The position numbers and the translations under genes are program-made. From an uncultured Planctomycetaceae bacterium (GTDB taxonomy: Bacteria > Planctomycetota > Planctomycetia > Planctomycetales > Planctomycetaceae), in contig CALSLT010000039.1 of assembly GCA_943787265.1 (NCBI GenBank), positions 62,001 to 126,000 on the forward strand: a DNA stretch of 64,000 nucleotides. Direction: 5' to 3'. The notes under the pieces are model-generated. The model ran no database searches, had not been told where the DNA came from, and saw only the letters and a program-made list of their open reading frames with translations. Each line of letters starts with the position of its first letter. Within the stretch, counting starts at the first letter, position 1. This document shows positions 37,954 to 47,609 of this stretch, piece after piece.

Positions 37954-40900
37954 ATGGCAAAGAAAGGCCCGGACTGGCTCGACGAAGACGACCTCTTCGA
38001 CGACGACGAAGGCGACATCTTTGAAGAAGATGACGAATCTCCGGCGAAACCTTCGCGCAAAGATTCCCGCAAGGGCGACCGTCAGAAGCCAGACAAGAAG
38101 GACAAAAAAGCGGCGAACAGCGACGACGATGACTCGGACGACGGCGAAAAGAAACAATCGCTGGCCGCACGACTCGCCGCTCGCCAGAAGCGACCGGGCG
38201 AACAGGAGATTATGAAATCTCCGTTTGTGCTGACGCTGGCTGCGGGGGCTGCAATTCTGATCGTCTCTGCAGGCGCCTTCTGGTTCATCATCGGCCGAGA
38301 CACTGTCACCAAACAGATGACCCTCGTCGACGAAGCGATCGCCGAACAACGATACAACCAGGCAATCTCGATGCTGGAGGAATTCCTCCTCAACCACGGG
38401 CGAGACAGCTACACCGAAATGGCCACACTGAAACTGGCCAAAACCAGAATTGATGAACAGATCGGTGGCTCAGCCCCGGATTGGGAAAAAGGCCTTGCGG
38501 CGGTCAACCTGTATATTGACGACTGTCGCGACTTTCCAAGCTATGTCGAGCAGTACCCGATGCTCGTCGAAACCGCCGAAAAGATTTCGCTGGGCGCCTT
38601 GGAAACGGCAGGCAAAACTAAGAACCGCAAGCTTCTCGACATCTCCGAAGAAGCAGAACCGAAGATCGATCAATTCAGCGATCAGGACAATCTGCCGGTC
38701 GAAATTCACGAGAAGATCAAGCTTGCACGTGAAGTCGCCATAAATGCGATTCGGAAATACGAAACCACCCAGGCTACCTACGAGGAAATTGCAAGCTACC
38801 TCGAAGCCAAACGCCCGATCGATGCACTGAAGTCACGACGAGTGCTCATCGACCGATATCCTGATTTGATCAAAGACGGCAAACTGGCCAAGCTGCTCGA
38901 AGAAACACTCGAAACAGAACGCGGGCTGGTGTCGTCAGAAGAGATCGATCGCCCGGCGTCGACGGAAGACCGAGAACTACCAGTCCCTCAGCCACTGACG
39001 CTCGCGCTACGCACGCGTGCTGTAAATGAAGAGAGCAGCGCGGACCGAACCGTCTTCGCACTTGCACAAGGGTGTTGCTGGGGTGTTGACACTGTGACTG
39101 GTGCCCCCGTGTGGCGACGCCCAATCGGTTTAGACACTCCGTTCTTTCCGATCAGCGTCGACACCACAGTACCAGGACTTATCGTCTTCGATACGACTCA
39201 CCAGGAGCTGATCCTGCTGAATCGCCTCACCGGTGAATTCGTCTGGCGGCAACCACTGGGCGAGGCAGTTTCGGGTTCAATACTTGAGCACGAGGGCCAG
39301 CTTTATGTGCCGACGCTTGGCAATCACTTATACAAGATTGACCTCGAGTCCGGCCTTGTCACAACTCGGTTGACGTTTTCTCAGTCAGTTTACTCACCGC
39401 CTGTTTTGACACGAGATGGACTGCATCTGATCGTCTCTGGCAATGAAGCAGTATCCTACACTCTGACAACTCGCCCATTGGAATGCCGACGAGTTTCATT
39501 CACGAAGCAGAAGCCAGGATCGATGAACGCACCAATGCTCTCAATGGGCGAGCTGGTCCTGATGGCAGAAAACGATCAATCAGGTCAGGGGACGCTTCGC
39601 GTGCTCGACGCCAGCGATTCAGAAAATGGATTGCCGGAAATAGCTTCAGTCAGACTTGGAAGCCATGTTCGAAACAGCCCCATTTTGAGAGGTAACCGGC
39701 TTTACGTTCCTGCTGAGGGTGAGCAGTTCAATGTCTTCACCGTCTCTGACGAACCCGACAAGGAGCCGCTTTCAACCATCGCAAAACCACCAGGACTGTC
39801 GACCTACAACGGCCCTGTTCATTTGCGTGCTGGAGCGGACGGATTGTTCTGGTCGGCAAGTGACTTTCTGCGGAAGTTCCAACTGACCCAGGACGCGTTA
39901 CTGGAAGACCCAACCAAGGCAGAAGCCATCGGTGCGTCAGCACAGCCTATCCAAAGTATCGGTCGAAACCTTTTCGTTGGCCGACGTCAGCTACACAGTG
40001 ATTCCGTTTCGCTTGCACAGTACGACGGTGACGAAATTGAAGCTGAGTGGCGAACCGTGCTCGGCGGCGGAGTACTTGCAATCTCGGCTGTTTCGGCTGA
40101 CACCGCCGTGTGCGTGACACGCTCCGGCGATGTATTCCAAATCAGCGACTCCGCCATTGACGCGGGCGGATTCCTGTTTCGCTCGGAATCTTCGCTACAG
40201 ATACCGGTAACAGTTTCTGCCCCGCTTCGCTCCACGTTACTGCCAAACAAACAAATTGCAGTAGCAGGTATTGCACTCTCTGGCGAAGAAGCACAACCGC
40301 GACTGTGGATCGTCGACCAGGCTGGCAATGTTCGTCAGCAGTATCCACTCACTGCAGCTCCGATCGCCGATCCAGTACCGATCGCAGGTGGTGCCGTTGT
40401 TGCTCTGCCAACAAAGCTGAGCGTGTTCGGAACAAAGTCAGCTCGAGTCGAGGACTTCCTCGGCACGGTTGAAAAGGAAGCAAAAGTCAATTGGTCAGCG
40501 ATTCTACCACACGACGAGAACCACATCTTCGCCATCGATCTTGAGGGCAAAATCTCGCGGCTTCAGTTCCGAACAAGCCCCTCCGCACACCTACAACAAG
40601 TTGACAGCATCAGTATTGGGCAGCCACTTGACGTGACACCGATTGTCGATCAGGGCCGTCTGTTTGTTGCAGACGCCGGCGGCAAAGTACAGATCCTCGA
40701 TGTGGTCGCATTCGAACAGCAGGCTACGACAGACCTCGGTGCACCAGCCGTTGGGGTGATGGGCCTCGCCGGCAATCTTCTGCTTGTCGAAACTTCACAA
40801 GGCCAACTCCAATGCCTCAAAACTGACGACAACCTATCAAAAGCCTGGTCAATCAACCTTGAAGGTGATCACCTGACAGGTACACCTCTGCTCGACAATG

Positions 40901-41091
40901 ACCAAGTGGTGATTGCGACGATGAATGGCAAGGTGATGTCGATCAATGCTGAGACAGGCGAAACCACAAGATCGCTTCAGCTGGATCAATTCCTTGAACA
41001 CGGTCCAGTTAACGTCGCAGGTAAGACAGTAGTCACCTCGATCGACGGCAGCTTCTACCGGATCGATTCGATCCTTGGAGGGAATCAGTGA
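37954..41091 (+). CDS. Membrane-anchored PQQ-like beta-propeller protein of the Exb-type operon
   Basis: A 1045-residue protein. The first 85 residues are highly charged (acidic DEDDLFDDDEGD block, then Lys-rich) and cytoplasmic. One transmembrane helix (FVLTLAAGAAILIVSAGAFWFIIG, about residues 90-113) follows, then a helical TPR-like segment (about 115-320). The large periplasmic part (about 340-1045) shows PQQ-type blades such as GCCWGVDTVTGAPVWRRPIG, LILLNRLTGEFVWRQPLG and GKVMSINAETGETTRSLQL. BamB-like propellers are protein-interaction platforms, so this may be the scaffold of the complex. The next gene overlaps its stop by 4 bp. Confidence 0.85.
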   Translation: MAKKGPDWLDEDDLFDDDEGDIFEEDDESPAKPSRKDSRKGDRQKPDKKDKKAANSDDDDSDDGEKKQSLAARLAARQKRPGEQEIMKSPFVLTLAAGAAILIVSAGAFWFIIGRDTVTKQMTLVDEAIAEQRYNQAISMLEEFLLNHGRDSYTEMATLKLAKTRIDEQIGGSAPDWEKGLAAVNLYIDDCRDFPSYVEQYPMLVETAEKISLGALETAGKTKNRKLLDISEEAEPKIDQFSDQDNLPVEIHEKIKLAREVAINAIRKYETTQATYEEIASYLEAKRPIDALKSRRVLIDRYPDLIKDGKLAKLLEETLETERGLVSSEEIDRPASTEDRELPVPQPLTLALRTRAVNEESSADRTVFALAQGCCWGVDTVTGAPVWRRPIGLDTPFFPISVDTTVPGLIVFDTTHQELILLNRLTGEFVWRQPLGEAVSGSILEHEGQLYVPTLGNHLYKIDLESGLVTTRLTFSQSVYSPPVLTRDGLHLIVSGNEAVSYTLTTRPLECRRVSFTKQKPGSMNAPMLSMGELVLMAENDQSGQGTLRVLDASDSENGLPEIASVRLGSHVRNSPILRGNRLYVPAEGEQFNVFTVSDEPDKEPLSTIAKPPGLSTYNGPVHLRAGADGLFWSASDFLRKFQLTQDALLEDPTKAEAIGASAQPIQSIGRNLFVGRRQLHSDSVSLAQYDGDEIEAEWRTVLGGGVLAISAVSADTAVCVTRSGDVFQISDSAIDAGGFLFRSESSLQIPVTVSAPLRSTLLPNKQIAVAGIALSGEEAQPRLWIVDQAGNVRQQYPLTAAPIADPVPIAGGAVVALPTKLSVFGTKSARVEDFLGTVEKEAKVNWSAILPHDENHIFAIDLEGKISRLQFRTSPSAHLQQVDSISIGQPLDVTPIVDQGRLFVADAGGKVQILDVVAFEQQATTDLGAPAVGVMGLAGNLLLVETSQGQLQCLKTDDNLSKAWSINLEGDHLTGTPLLDNDQVVIATMNGKVMSINAETGETTRSLQLDQFLEHGPVNVAGKTVVTSIDGSFYRIDSILGGNQ

Positions 41092-43652
41092 ACCGCCAAC
41101 TGATTCAACAGCCCACTGAATCATTGCTGCGTCAGAAAACCGGCCCGGACGCATTGTCTGTTCGACTGTTGTGCAGCTTGTTGTTCGTCCTGTCGTGCAG
41201 CCAGTTTGCCTACGCGCAGAATGACGACAACGACGATGAACCGCTCCCGCTATTTGAGGAAATGGATGTCCCCACAACCGCACAACTGCTGACCGAGCAG
41301 CCGGTCGACTGGCTTCTACTGAAGCCCGACAATCGAGTTCTAATCGTACGCCCAGTTTCACCACGGCCCGACACGCTCGCAAAGATGGCGGTCAAACAGG
41401 AAGAACTAAAAAGCGCTGCGACTCGGCCTAAACGAAACGCTGGCGAGTCGGCAGAAGAATATCGTGAACGTATCGCGCAGCTTCTCGATGAGTCCGAAAA
41501 CCTGGTTGTCGCCCTGCCCGATGTCGTCGCTGCCGAAAGGTCTGACGGCGCAGACGAATACACGCTTAACGCGAAGAGAAATATCGAACGCATTATCCAC
41601 CACGAGGACCTGATGCTCCAGCGGGCCGACATTCAGATGAATGAGGGCGAACTGGAAAAAGCATTTGAAATGCTGCTGGTGCTCCAGAGGCGCGAGCCTG
41701 ATTGGCCAGGTTATACCGCACGCCGAAATCGTCTCGTCTTTGAAGAAGCAAAAAAACGCCTGCGCAACGACGACCTTGAGGCTGCTCTGGCTTTCTTTGA
41801 AGAGCTCTACGAACTCGCCCCCGGCTACGGAGGACTAAGCAGCGGAATTGGCTCTACTATCGAGGCGTTGGTTGCCCGTTCAGTTTCAAATGAAAGGTTG
41901 CGAGAAGCTCGATACTACATCAGCCGGCTTCGCAAAACGGACCCCGACCATCCGACAGCCAAGAAGCTTTCCGAAGAGTTTCTGGCAAGAGCAGGCGGAC
42001 TGTTGGAAAACGCTCAAGCAGCACGTTCAGAAGAAAAACACGACGTAGCGCTGGCTGAGACTTTGCACGCCACGAAAGTCTGGCCCAAACATCCAGATCT
42101 CCGCAGCGTCTTCAGAGCGACCGCATCTCGATATCAGATTCTCAGCATGGGCGTCTATCGATTTGCTGGAGAGAAGACCCCCTTCTTTCTACCCACTGCT
42201 GCTGACCGTCGACGGCATTCTCTGCTTTCGACCGAATTGTTTGAAGTTCGAAAAATCGACCGCGCAGCATTTTATGAATCTCGACACTTCGAAGAGTGGA
42301 CACCGACCGATCTGGGACGAGAAATCGTATTCTCCCTGCGGCCAAGGCGAGCAATCTGGGAATCCAATCCAATGCTGATCGCTCCGGACGTCGTCCGAGC
42401 GATCCAGGATCGTCTCAACCCGGAGTCACTTTACTACGACGAGCGAATGTCAACATTCGTCGATTCGCTTCACGTCAACTCGCCGCATGAGTTTTCAATT
42501 CGCTTCTCAACAGTACCGGTACGACCGCAGGCAATCTTCCGCTTCCCCGTTAGACAGCCAACGCCGTCCGATTCGAAATCGCTAACCGACTCGGCGACAA
42601 CTTCCGCATCTAAGACCGAGTCTACACCGGCACCAATAGATGGAGTTGAGGGAATCCTGTCAAAGCGATTCAAAGTTCACGAACAATCCGAGGACAAAGT
42701 TTCATACCGTCGTGTCGTGCCTCAGGGGAGAAACCTGTCTCGTTATCGAGTGTCGGAAATCGTCGAGCATCGATACGAAGACCACAAAGAAGCAATTAAA
42801 GGGCTGCTTACTGGAGATGTTTCGGTACTCCCAGACGTCCCTGTGTGGATGGCGGATCAGTTCGAAGCTGAAGACCGATTTTTCACCGAGCCTTATGGCG
42901 TCCCAACGACGCACGTGCTGCAGTTTAATCCAGAAAGTTCAGCCCTTAAGAACAATGAGTTTCGACGCGCACTTGCCTACGTGATCAACCGCGAAAAGAT
43001 CCTTTCCGAAACCGTCTTGCGTGACCCAACCATGAAACGTGGGCGGATCGTTTCTGCACCGTTCCCCTCAACCAGCTATGCCTACCGCGCACAGACAAAA
43101 CAAAGGCCCTACGACCTCTATCTCGCCTACTCACTGAAGACCGTCTCCAAGAAGAAATTTGGCGGTGAAGTCCCCGAATTGACTATGGTCTGCGAGCCGG
43201 GAGAAGTCGTCGCAGCAGCAGCAGAAGCACTGGTTGCACAATGGGACCGAATCGGAATTACGGTGCGGATTGTCAGCCAGGACGAAAAGCTGCCAGAAGA
43301 ATGGGACATCGTCTATCGGACGGTACGTATGACGGAACCAGTAACCGAACTCTGGCCATTCCTGACGATGAAACAGGACGCTCGCGTCGAAGACCTTGAA
43401 CACCTTCCAGACTGGCTCCGGCAACAACTGATCGAATTGGAGCAGGCGGTCGACTTCAACTCATCGGTCGAAATGCTCCAACGACTGCACTTCCGACTCA
43501 ACGAGCTCGTCCACATTGTCCCGCTTTGGGAAATCGACGACGTTATTGTGATTCGAAATAACATCCAGGGATTCCCTGCCGGCATGGTCCATCCGTATCA
43601 AAACGTCGAGCGGTGGATTGTTCAGCCCTGGTACCCCAACGACCAGCTTTGA
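41088..43652 (+). CDS. Secreted TPR plus solute-binding-protein (SBP family 5)-like protein
   Basis: An 854-residue exported protein (signal LLCSLLFVLSCSQFAYAQ near residues 24-44). Residues about 150-330 are helical repeats (MQRADIQMNEGELEKAFEMLLVLQRREPDWPGYTARR-type). The C-terminal half resembles oligopeptide-binding SBP family 5: VLQFNPESSALKNNEFRRALAYVINREKIL, then LTMVCEPGEVVAAAAEALVAQWDRIGITVRI. No ABC permease or ATPase is encoded nearby, so it probably serves as a binding domain within the envelope complex rather than a transporter component. Its ATG overlaps the stop of the propeller gene (4 bp). Confidence 0.8.
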   Translation: MNRQLIQQPTESLLRQKTGPDALSVRLLCSLLFVLSCSQFAYAQNDDNDDEPLPLFEEMDVPTTAQLLTEQPVDWLLLKPDNRVLIVRPVSPRPDTLAKMAVKQEELKSAATRPKRNAGESAEEYRERIAQLLDESENLVVALPDVVAAERSDGADEYTLNAKRNIERIIHHEDLMLQRADIQMNEGELEKAFEMLLVLQRREPDWPGYTARRNRLVFEEAKKRLRNDDLEAALAFFEELYELAPGYGGLSSGIGSTIEALVARSVSNERLREARYYISRLRKTDPDHPTAKKLSEEFLARAGGLLENAQAARSEEKHDVALAETLHATKVWPKHPDLRSVFRATASRYQILSMGVYRFAGEKTPFFLPTAADRRRHSLLSTELFEVRKIDRAAFYESRHFEEWTPTDLGREIVFSLRPRRAIWESNPMLIAPDVVRAIQDRLNPESLYYDERMSTFVDSLHVNSPHEFSIRFSTVPVRPQAIFRFPVRQPTPSDSKSLTDSATTSASKTESTPAPIDGVEGILSKRFKVHEQSEDKVSYRRVVPQGRNLSRYRVSEIVEHRYEDHKEAIKGLLTGDVSVLPDVPVWMADQFEAEDRFFTEPYGVPTTHVLQFNPESSALKNNEFRRALAYVINREKILSETVLRDPTMKRGRIVSAPFPSTSYAYRAQTKQRPYDLYLAYSLKTVSKKKFGGEVPELTMVCEPGEVVAAAAEALVAQWDRIGITVRIVSQDEKLPEEWDIVYRTVRMTEPVTELWPFLTMKQDARVEDLEHLPDWLRQQLIELEQAVDFNSSVEMLQRLHFRLNELVHIVPLWEIDDVIVIRNNIQGFPAGMVHPYQNVERWIVQPWYPNDQL

Positions 43653-43660
43653 GTACATTC

Positions 43661-45631
43661 ATGTTGCGTCACCAAAACGCCTCGCACTTCTTAATTCGAC
43701 TGACAGTCGCACTCGTTGTGACTGCGTTTCTCGCTACGAACGTCTCGGCACAACAAGCCGATGAATCAACGAGCAAGAAAACGGAAGAAGTAGCCAAAGA
43801 AACGACGTCGACGGCCGAGCCAACTGAGAAAGCATCCTCAGCAACTGACAAAACGACGCCCGAGACTCAGGCAACCGACGCGACGGAAAATCCCGACGAA
43901 CCACCCAAAGTAAAACTCCCTCCACCACCACCTAAGACTGGACCGAAGGTACCGTTCGAGCTGCAGAAGTACGACGTTGAACTGCCGATCGCCTTCAGCC
44001 CCTCCCCCAAACTCGGGCCTGCCGTTCGAGAAGCAGTGATTGCCGAACTTCGAGCACTCATTGATCGCAGCGTTGGCCCCATGTGGAACCTTAAGATTGA
44101 GGAACCCGACTGGATCACTCCCCGAAACAGGACCGGACTCGAGCGTCTGACATCGGAATGGCTCAAGACGCGTTCCGTCGAGCTTCGATTTGCTCAGGCC
44201 GTCCGAGAGCAATTATCTGAGTACACCGAAGGCAAGTTCCCCATTGAAGCCGAATCGCCACCGTCAGCCGAAATGCGTTCTGAGATTCGGCAGCTTCTGG
44301 CAATCACCGAAAACGACGTTCTGGAACCTGCCGTTACCGATTTCGTAACAAAGATCGCTGGCGGCAAGGTTGACGCCGAAAAAGTCGCCACCGTCAGCGA
44401 AGTTGTTTACCTGTACTTGACGCCGGCACCCGTCACGGTCGACAAAATTTTTCCTGTCACTGTAGAAGTCGAAGGGGCCAACTACATCATCAGCGCCCGC
44501 GAATGGGATCGCGAATCGGAACTACTGACAACAGTCAGAACTCGAACAACGATCGACCGACGAACAATCGCATCGCAAATCCTGCGGCTGCTGGGCGAGG
44601 TTTTTCGACCAATCACACTGATCGACGAAGCAACGCCGCAAACAGCCAGAATTCGATACAAAGCAGGCGAGTTCCCACCTGGCGATCCTGCCTTCGCACT
44701 GGCAAAGAAGGACGCAATGTATGTCCCGTTCTTTCGCTATCTGGACCGGAACAAAATCATGCAGAAGTTGCAGTTTCTGCCCTGGTCATACATCACAGCG
44801 ACAAACGTCGAACGAATTCGAGCGAACTGTGAACTTAGCACTGGAGTAAAAACGCCACTCGGCAGCTTCAAACGCCGCCGCATGGAACTCAGAGCGCTCG
44901 AATTGAAACCTTACACCGACCAAACCACCTTGACGCTGGTCCCAAAGCGAAATCGCACACGCCCACTGGTTGGTTACCTCGTCGCCGTTTATGACGAGAT
45001 TCCACCACCGCCGCCAAAACCGGGCGAGGAGCCAGAGGACGATGCTCCGGAGCGTGAGAAACCTGACATTTACAGAAGCGATCGATTTGGCAACGTGACC
45101 GTGCCCGTCGACCCGAACAAACCACTTCAATGGGTTTTCATTCGTAGCGGCAGCGCGCTACTTGCCAAGTTCCCGCTGGTCGCCGGCGCCGAACGACAAA
45201 TGACAGTTGAGTGCCCCGACGACACCATCCGCCTGGACGTCGAAGGACAGATTGTTCTCCTGCAAGGTCGCCTCATCGACACCATTGCCAAACAAGCAAT
45301 GGTCAAAGCGATGATCACAAACCGCTTGAAGAAGGGCGAATGGAAGAAGGTTGACGAATCACTCAAGGAACTCGACGAACTTCCAACAATCAAAAACTTC
45401 GAAACTCTGGTCTCTGAAATCCAGTACCCTGCGCTCAAGAAAGCTGACGAACGGCGAGACCGAAGCTCGAAAGGCCGGATCAAGAAACTTGGAGATGCAG
45501 TCCTGAAAGTTGCGAGAATCCACCTTGATCAGCAGAAAGTCGACGAATTCCGCGAGGACGTCGTGCAGGAACGGCAACTCGAAGACCCGGATGCGCCGCG
45601 TGGAAACCGCTCTGCCCCAGGCCGGAACTAG
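43661..45631 (+). CDS. Secreted protein closing the Exb-type operon, unknown function
   Basis: A 656-residue protein starting at ATG 43661 with a signal peptide (FLIRLTVALVVTAFLATNVSA). A Thr/Glu-rich low-complexity stretch and a proline-rich hinge (LPPPPPKTGPKVPF) lead into a large unrecognised domain (VELPIAFSPSPKLGPAVREAVIAELRALIDRSVGPMW ... GYLVAVYDEIPPPPPKPGEEPEDD). A C-terminal helical/charged tail follows. It starts 8 bp after the SBP-like gene stop, so it belongs to the operon. Probably periplasmic or cell-surface. Confidence 0.8.
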   Translation: MLRHQNASHFLIRLTVALVVTAFLATNVSAQQADESTSKKTEEVAKETTSTAEPTEKASSATDKTTPETQATDATENPDEPPKVKLPPPPPKTGPKVPFELQKYDVELPIAFSPSPKLGPAVREAVIAELRALIDRSVGPMWNLKIEEPDWITPRNRTGLERLTSEWLKTRSVELRFAQAVREQLSEYTEGKFPIEAESPPSAEMRSEIRQLLAITENDVLEPAVTDFVTKIAGGKVDAEKVATVSEVVYLYLTPAPVTVDKIFPVTVEVEGANYIISAREWDRESELLTTVRTRTTIDRRTIASQILRLLGEVFRPITLIDEATPQTARIRYKAGEFPPGDPAFALAKKDAMYVPFFRYLDRNKIMQKLQFLPWSYITATNVERIRANCELSTGVKTPLGSFKRRRMELRALELKPYTDQTTLTLVPKRNRTRPLVGYLVAVYDEIPPPPPKPGEEPEDDAPEREKPDIYRSDRFGNVTVPVDPNKPLQWVFIRSGSALLAKFPLVAGAERQMTVECPDDTIRLDVEGQIVLLQGRLIDTIAKQAMVKAMITNRLKKGEWKKVDESLKELDELPTIKNFETLVSEIQYPALKKADERRDRSSKGRIKKLGDAVLKVARIHLDQQKVDEFREDVVQERQLEDPDAPRGNRSAPGRN

Positions 45632-45727
45632 CTCAATCGGCTGTAAACCCTCTATGCGAATCTACCGCTGCCGAAAGATGGGAATCGCCGTTCCTGTCAG
45701 CAGCAATCCAGTCTGGTAGAAGCCGTT

Positions 45728-45753
45728 GGAGTGCCTTGCTTTGCAAGGCCTCC
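45728..45753 (+). terminator. Hairpin after the Exb-type operon
   Basis: GGAGTGCCTTGC, a 3-nt loop and GCAAGGCCTCC form a near-perfect stem (one unpaired A). No U-tract follows (CCCCATAT), so it is not a textbook intrinsic terminator; it could also be a worn REP-like repeat. It lies about 100 bp after the last operon gene and 110 bp before nuoI. Confidence 0.4.
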
Positions 45754-45862
45754 CCCATATAATCCCGCTGCAATTCGCGCATTCTGAAAGTTTTCAGTGC
45801 GTTCATCCGTCACAAAACTCCGCTAAATTCACTGCAGATTCACAACTGCATTTGAGGTCATA

Positions 45863-46399
45863 ATGGTCGGGTGGTTTCTTGACGTCTTTCGAGCCGTTTA
45901 CACCGTGCTTAGCGGCATGTGGGTAACCATCTGGACGATGGCTCGTACTTATCGGCGCCAGACGTTTGCCGAAACTTACGAGTATCCAGAAGCTCCCGTG
46001 CCGGTTAAGGCACGGTACCGAGGCTTCCATCGTTTCGACCTGACAACCTGTATCGGTTGCGAAAAATGTGCTGTCGCCTGCCCAGTCGACTGTATTTACA
46101 TCGAAAAAGTAAAGAGTCCGGTTGGCAAAGGCTTCAAGATCGAAGGCTTCGCTGTTGACTATACCAAGTGCATGTTCTGTGCTTTGTGCGTCGAGCCCTG
46201 CCCGGTCGACTGTATCTTCATGGGGTCGAATTACGACTTAAGCTGTTACAGCCGAGACGGTTGCATTGTTGATTATGCTAAACTTCCACTTCAGGTTGCA
46301 TGGGGACGTGCAACCTTGAACCCTACGGCCGTTGCAGAATCTAAAGTTCTCTACGAGCCAGTCTGGGTGAAGGGCGAGCCGAGTCCATTTGAAGTTTAG
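45863..46399 (+). CDS. nuoI: NADH-quinone oxidoreductase subunit I
   Basis: A 178-residue ferredoxin-like subunit of complex I carrying two 4Fe-4S clusters: CIGCEKCAVACPVDC (around residue 66) and CMFCALCVEPCPVDC (around residue 107). The N-terminal amphipathic part (WFLDVFRAVYTVLSGMWVTIW) contacts the membrane domain. It transfers electrons between peripheral-arm clusters and NuoB. It is here the first gene of a partial nuo cluster, unlike the usual A-to-N order. Confidence 0.95.
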   Translation: MVGWFLDVFRAVYTVLSGMWVTIWTMARTYRRQTFAETYEYPEAPVPVKARYRGFHRFDLTTCIGCEKCAVACPVDCIYIEKVKSPVGKGFKIEGFAVDYTKCMFCALCVEPCPVDCIFMGSNYDLSCYSRDGCIVDYAKLPLQVAWGRATLNPTAVAESKVLYEPVWVKGEPSPFEV

Positions 46400-46412
46400 G
46401 CGGAGTAGATCG

Positions 46413-46889
46413 ATGAATGCCGACGATGCCGTCAGACGCCTGTTTACTGTGGAAGAAGCAAATCAGCGTCTTCCTCTTGTTCGGGCAATTGTCCAGGACA
46501 TCGTAGACCTCTTTCAGGATCTACAGCAGCGGCGGGAGCGAATCGCCAGCGTCAAACAACTTCGAGGACAAGGCACTTCTTCCAGTCGCTTCCATTCGGA
46601 AGAGACTGACCAGGTCGAAGAAGAGATTCAACGAGACGAAGAAAAACTTGCTGAGTTCGTTCGCGAATTGCATGAACTCGGTATTGAGTTCAAGGACCCA
46701 ATCCTAGGACTCGTGGATTTTCCGGCACAGATGGATGACAGAGTCGTTCATCTCTGCTGGAAACTTGGCGAACCGGAAGTTCAGTTCTGGCACGAGCTGG
46801 ACGCAGGATTTTCTGGCCGCCAATTGCTGCTTGCTGAAACAGTTTCCGGCGGACCGGATGGTCCAAAAGAAGAAGACCCACGGTCCTGA
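46413..46889 (+). CDS. DUF2203 family protein
   Basis: A 158-residue cytoplasmic protein. I start it at ATG 46413, preceded by AGGCGGAG. The N-terminal block RLFTVEEANQRLPLVRAIVQDIVDLFQDLQQRRERI (helical), the central coil DQVEEEIQRDEEKLAEFVRELHELGIEFKDPILGLVDFPA and the aromatic C-terminus LCWKLGEPEVQFWHELDAGFSGRQ are typical of DUF2203. Its role is unknown. It sits between nuoI and nuoA, 13 bp after nuoI, so is probably co-transcribed with complex I genes; whether it is functionally linked is open. Confidence 0.85.
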   Translation: MNADDAVRRLFTVEEANQRLPLVRAIVQDIVDLFQDLQQRRERIASVKQLRGQGTSSSRFHSEETDQVEEEIQRDEEKLAEFVRELHELGIEFKDPILGLVDFPAQMDDRVVHLCWKLGEPEVQFWHELDAGFSGRQLLLAETVSGGPDGPKEEDPRS

Positions 46890-46946
46890 CGATCTTTTCA
46901 GTTTCGTTAGACCAGTCCACCAGGATCGCCTGCAGGGCAAGATTGA

Positions 46947-47477
46947 ATGTCTGATCTCGTATTTCATATGGTGCTTTTCACCATCGCAGGAACAGTCCTC
47001 GTGATGGCGCCGCTTCTGATTGGTCGCCTTGTGCGGCCGAATCTGCCTACGGATGAGAAAGACGCCGTCTACGAATGTGGTGAACCGACCATCGGATCAA
47101 GCTTCATTCAGTGGGACCTTCGCTTCTATACAATCGCTTTGCTCTTCATCGTGTTTGATGTCGAAGTCGCGTTCTTCTTCCCTTGGGCAACCTTGTATGG
47201 GGGAACGATGCAACTCGCTGATTCTCAGCTCGATGATGCATCACGATTCGACCTCACCGACAAACTCTTGAATCAGGTTCCGGGAACCAGTGCTGCTTCC
47301 GGCGAAGTCATTGCCTCTGGCGAAGCAGTTCAATTGGGTCTTCTAGCATTTTCGGACATCCTCGTCTTCTTTGGCGTACTGCTCGTCGGATTTGCATACG
47401 TCTGGAAGCGCGGTGATCTCGAATGGGTCCGCGCAGCAATCAATACATCCAGCCAGAGAATCGTTCCCGATCCGTAA
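46947..47477 (+). CDS. nuoA: NADH-quinone oxidoreductase subunit A
   Basis: A 176-residue membrane subunit of complex I with three helices: residues 2-28, the highly conserved QWDLRFYTIALLFIVFDVEVAFFFPWA, and LGLLAFSDILVFFGVLLVGFAYVWKRGDLEW. YECGEPTIG is the typical NuoA motif preceding helix 2. An insertion of about 45 residues between helices 2 and 3 makes it longer than the usual 120-140 residues. The family normally precedes nuoB, but here nuoC is next. Confidence 0.95.
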   Translation: MSDLVFHMVLFTIAGTVLVMAPLLIGRLVRPNLPTDEKDAVYECGEPTIGSSFIQWDLRFYTIALLFIVFDVEVAFFFPWATLYGGTMQLADSQLDDASRFDLTDKLLNQVPGTSAASGEVIASGEAVQLGLLAFSDILVFFGVLLVGFAYVWKRGDLEWVRAAINTSSQRIVPDP

Positions 47478-47609
47478 ACTCAACTCACCGAGCATCCGAG
47501 CCGAAAGTCTCCGGGCCTTCTGTCCGTCTTTTAACCAGCCCAGCCGGATGTCTTTAAGAATCTAATCTTACAGCCTGCCGATGGTCGCAGCGGCATTTCA
47601 GGTATAGGT

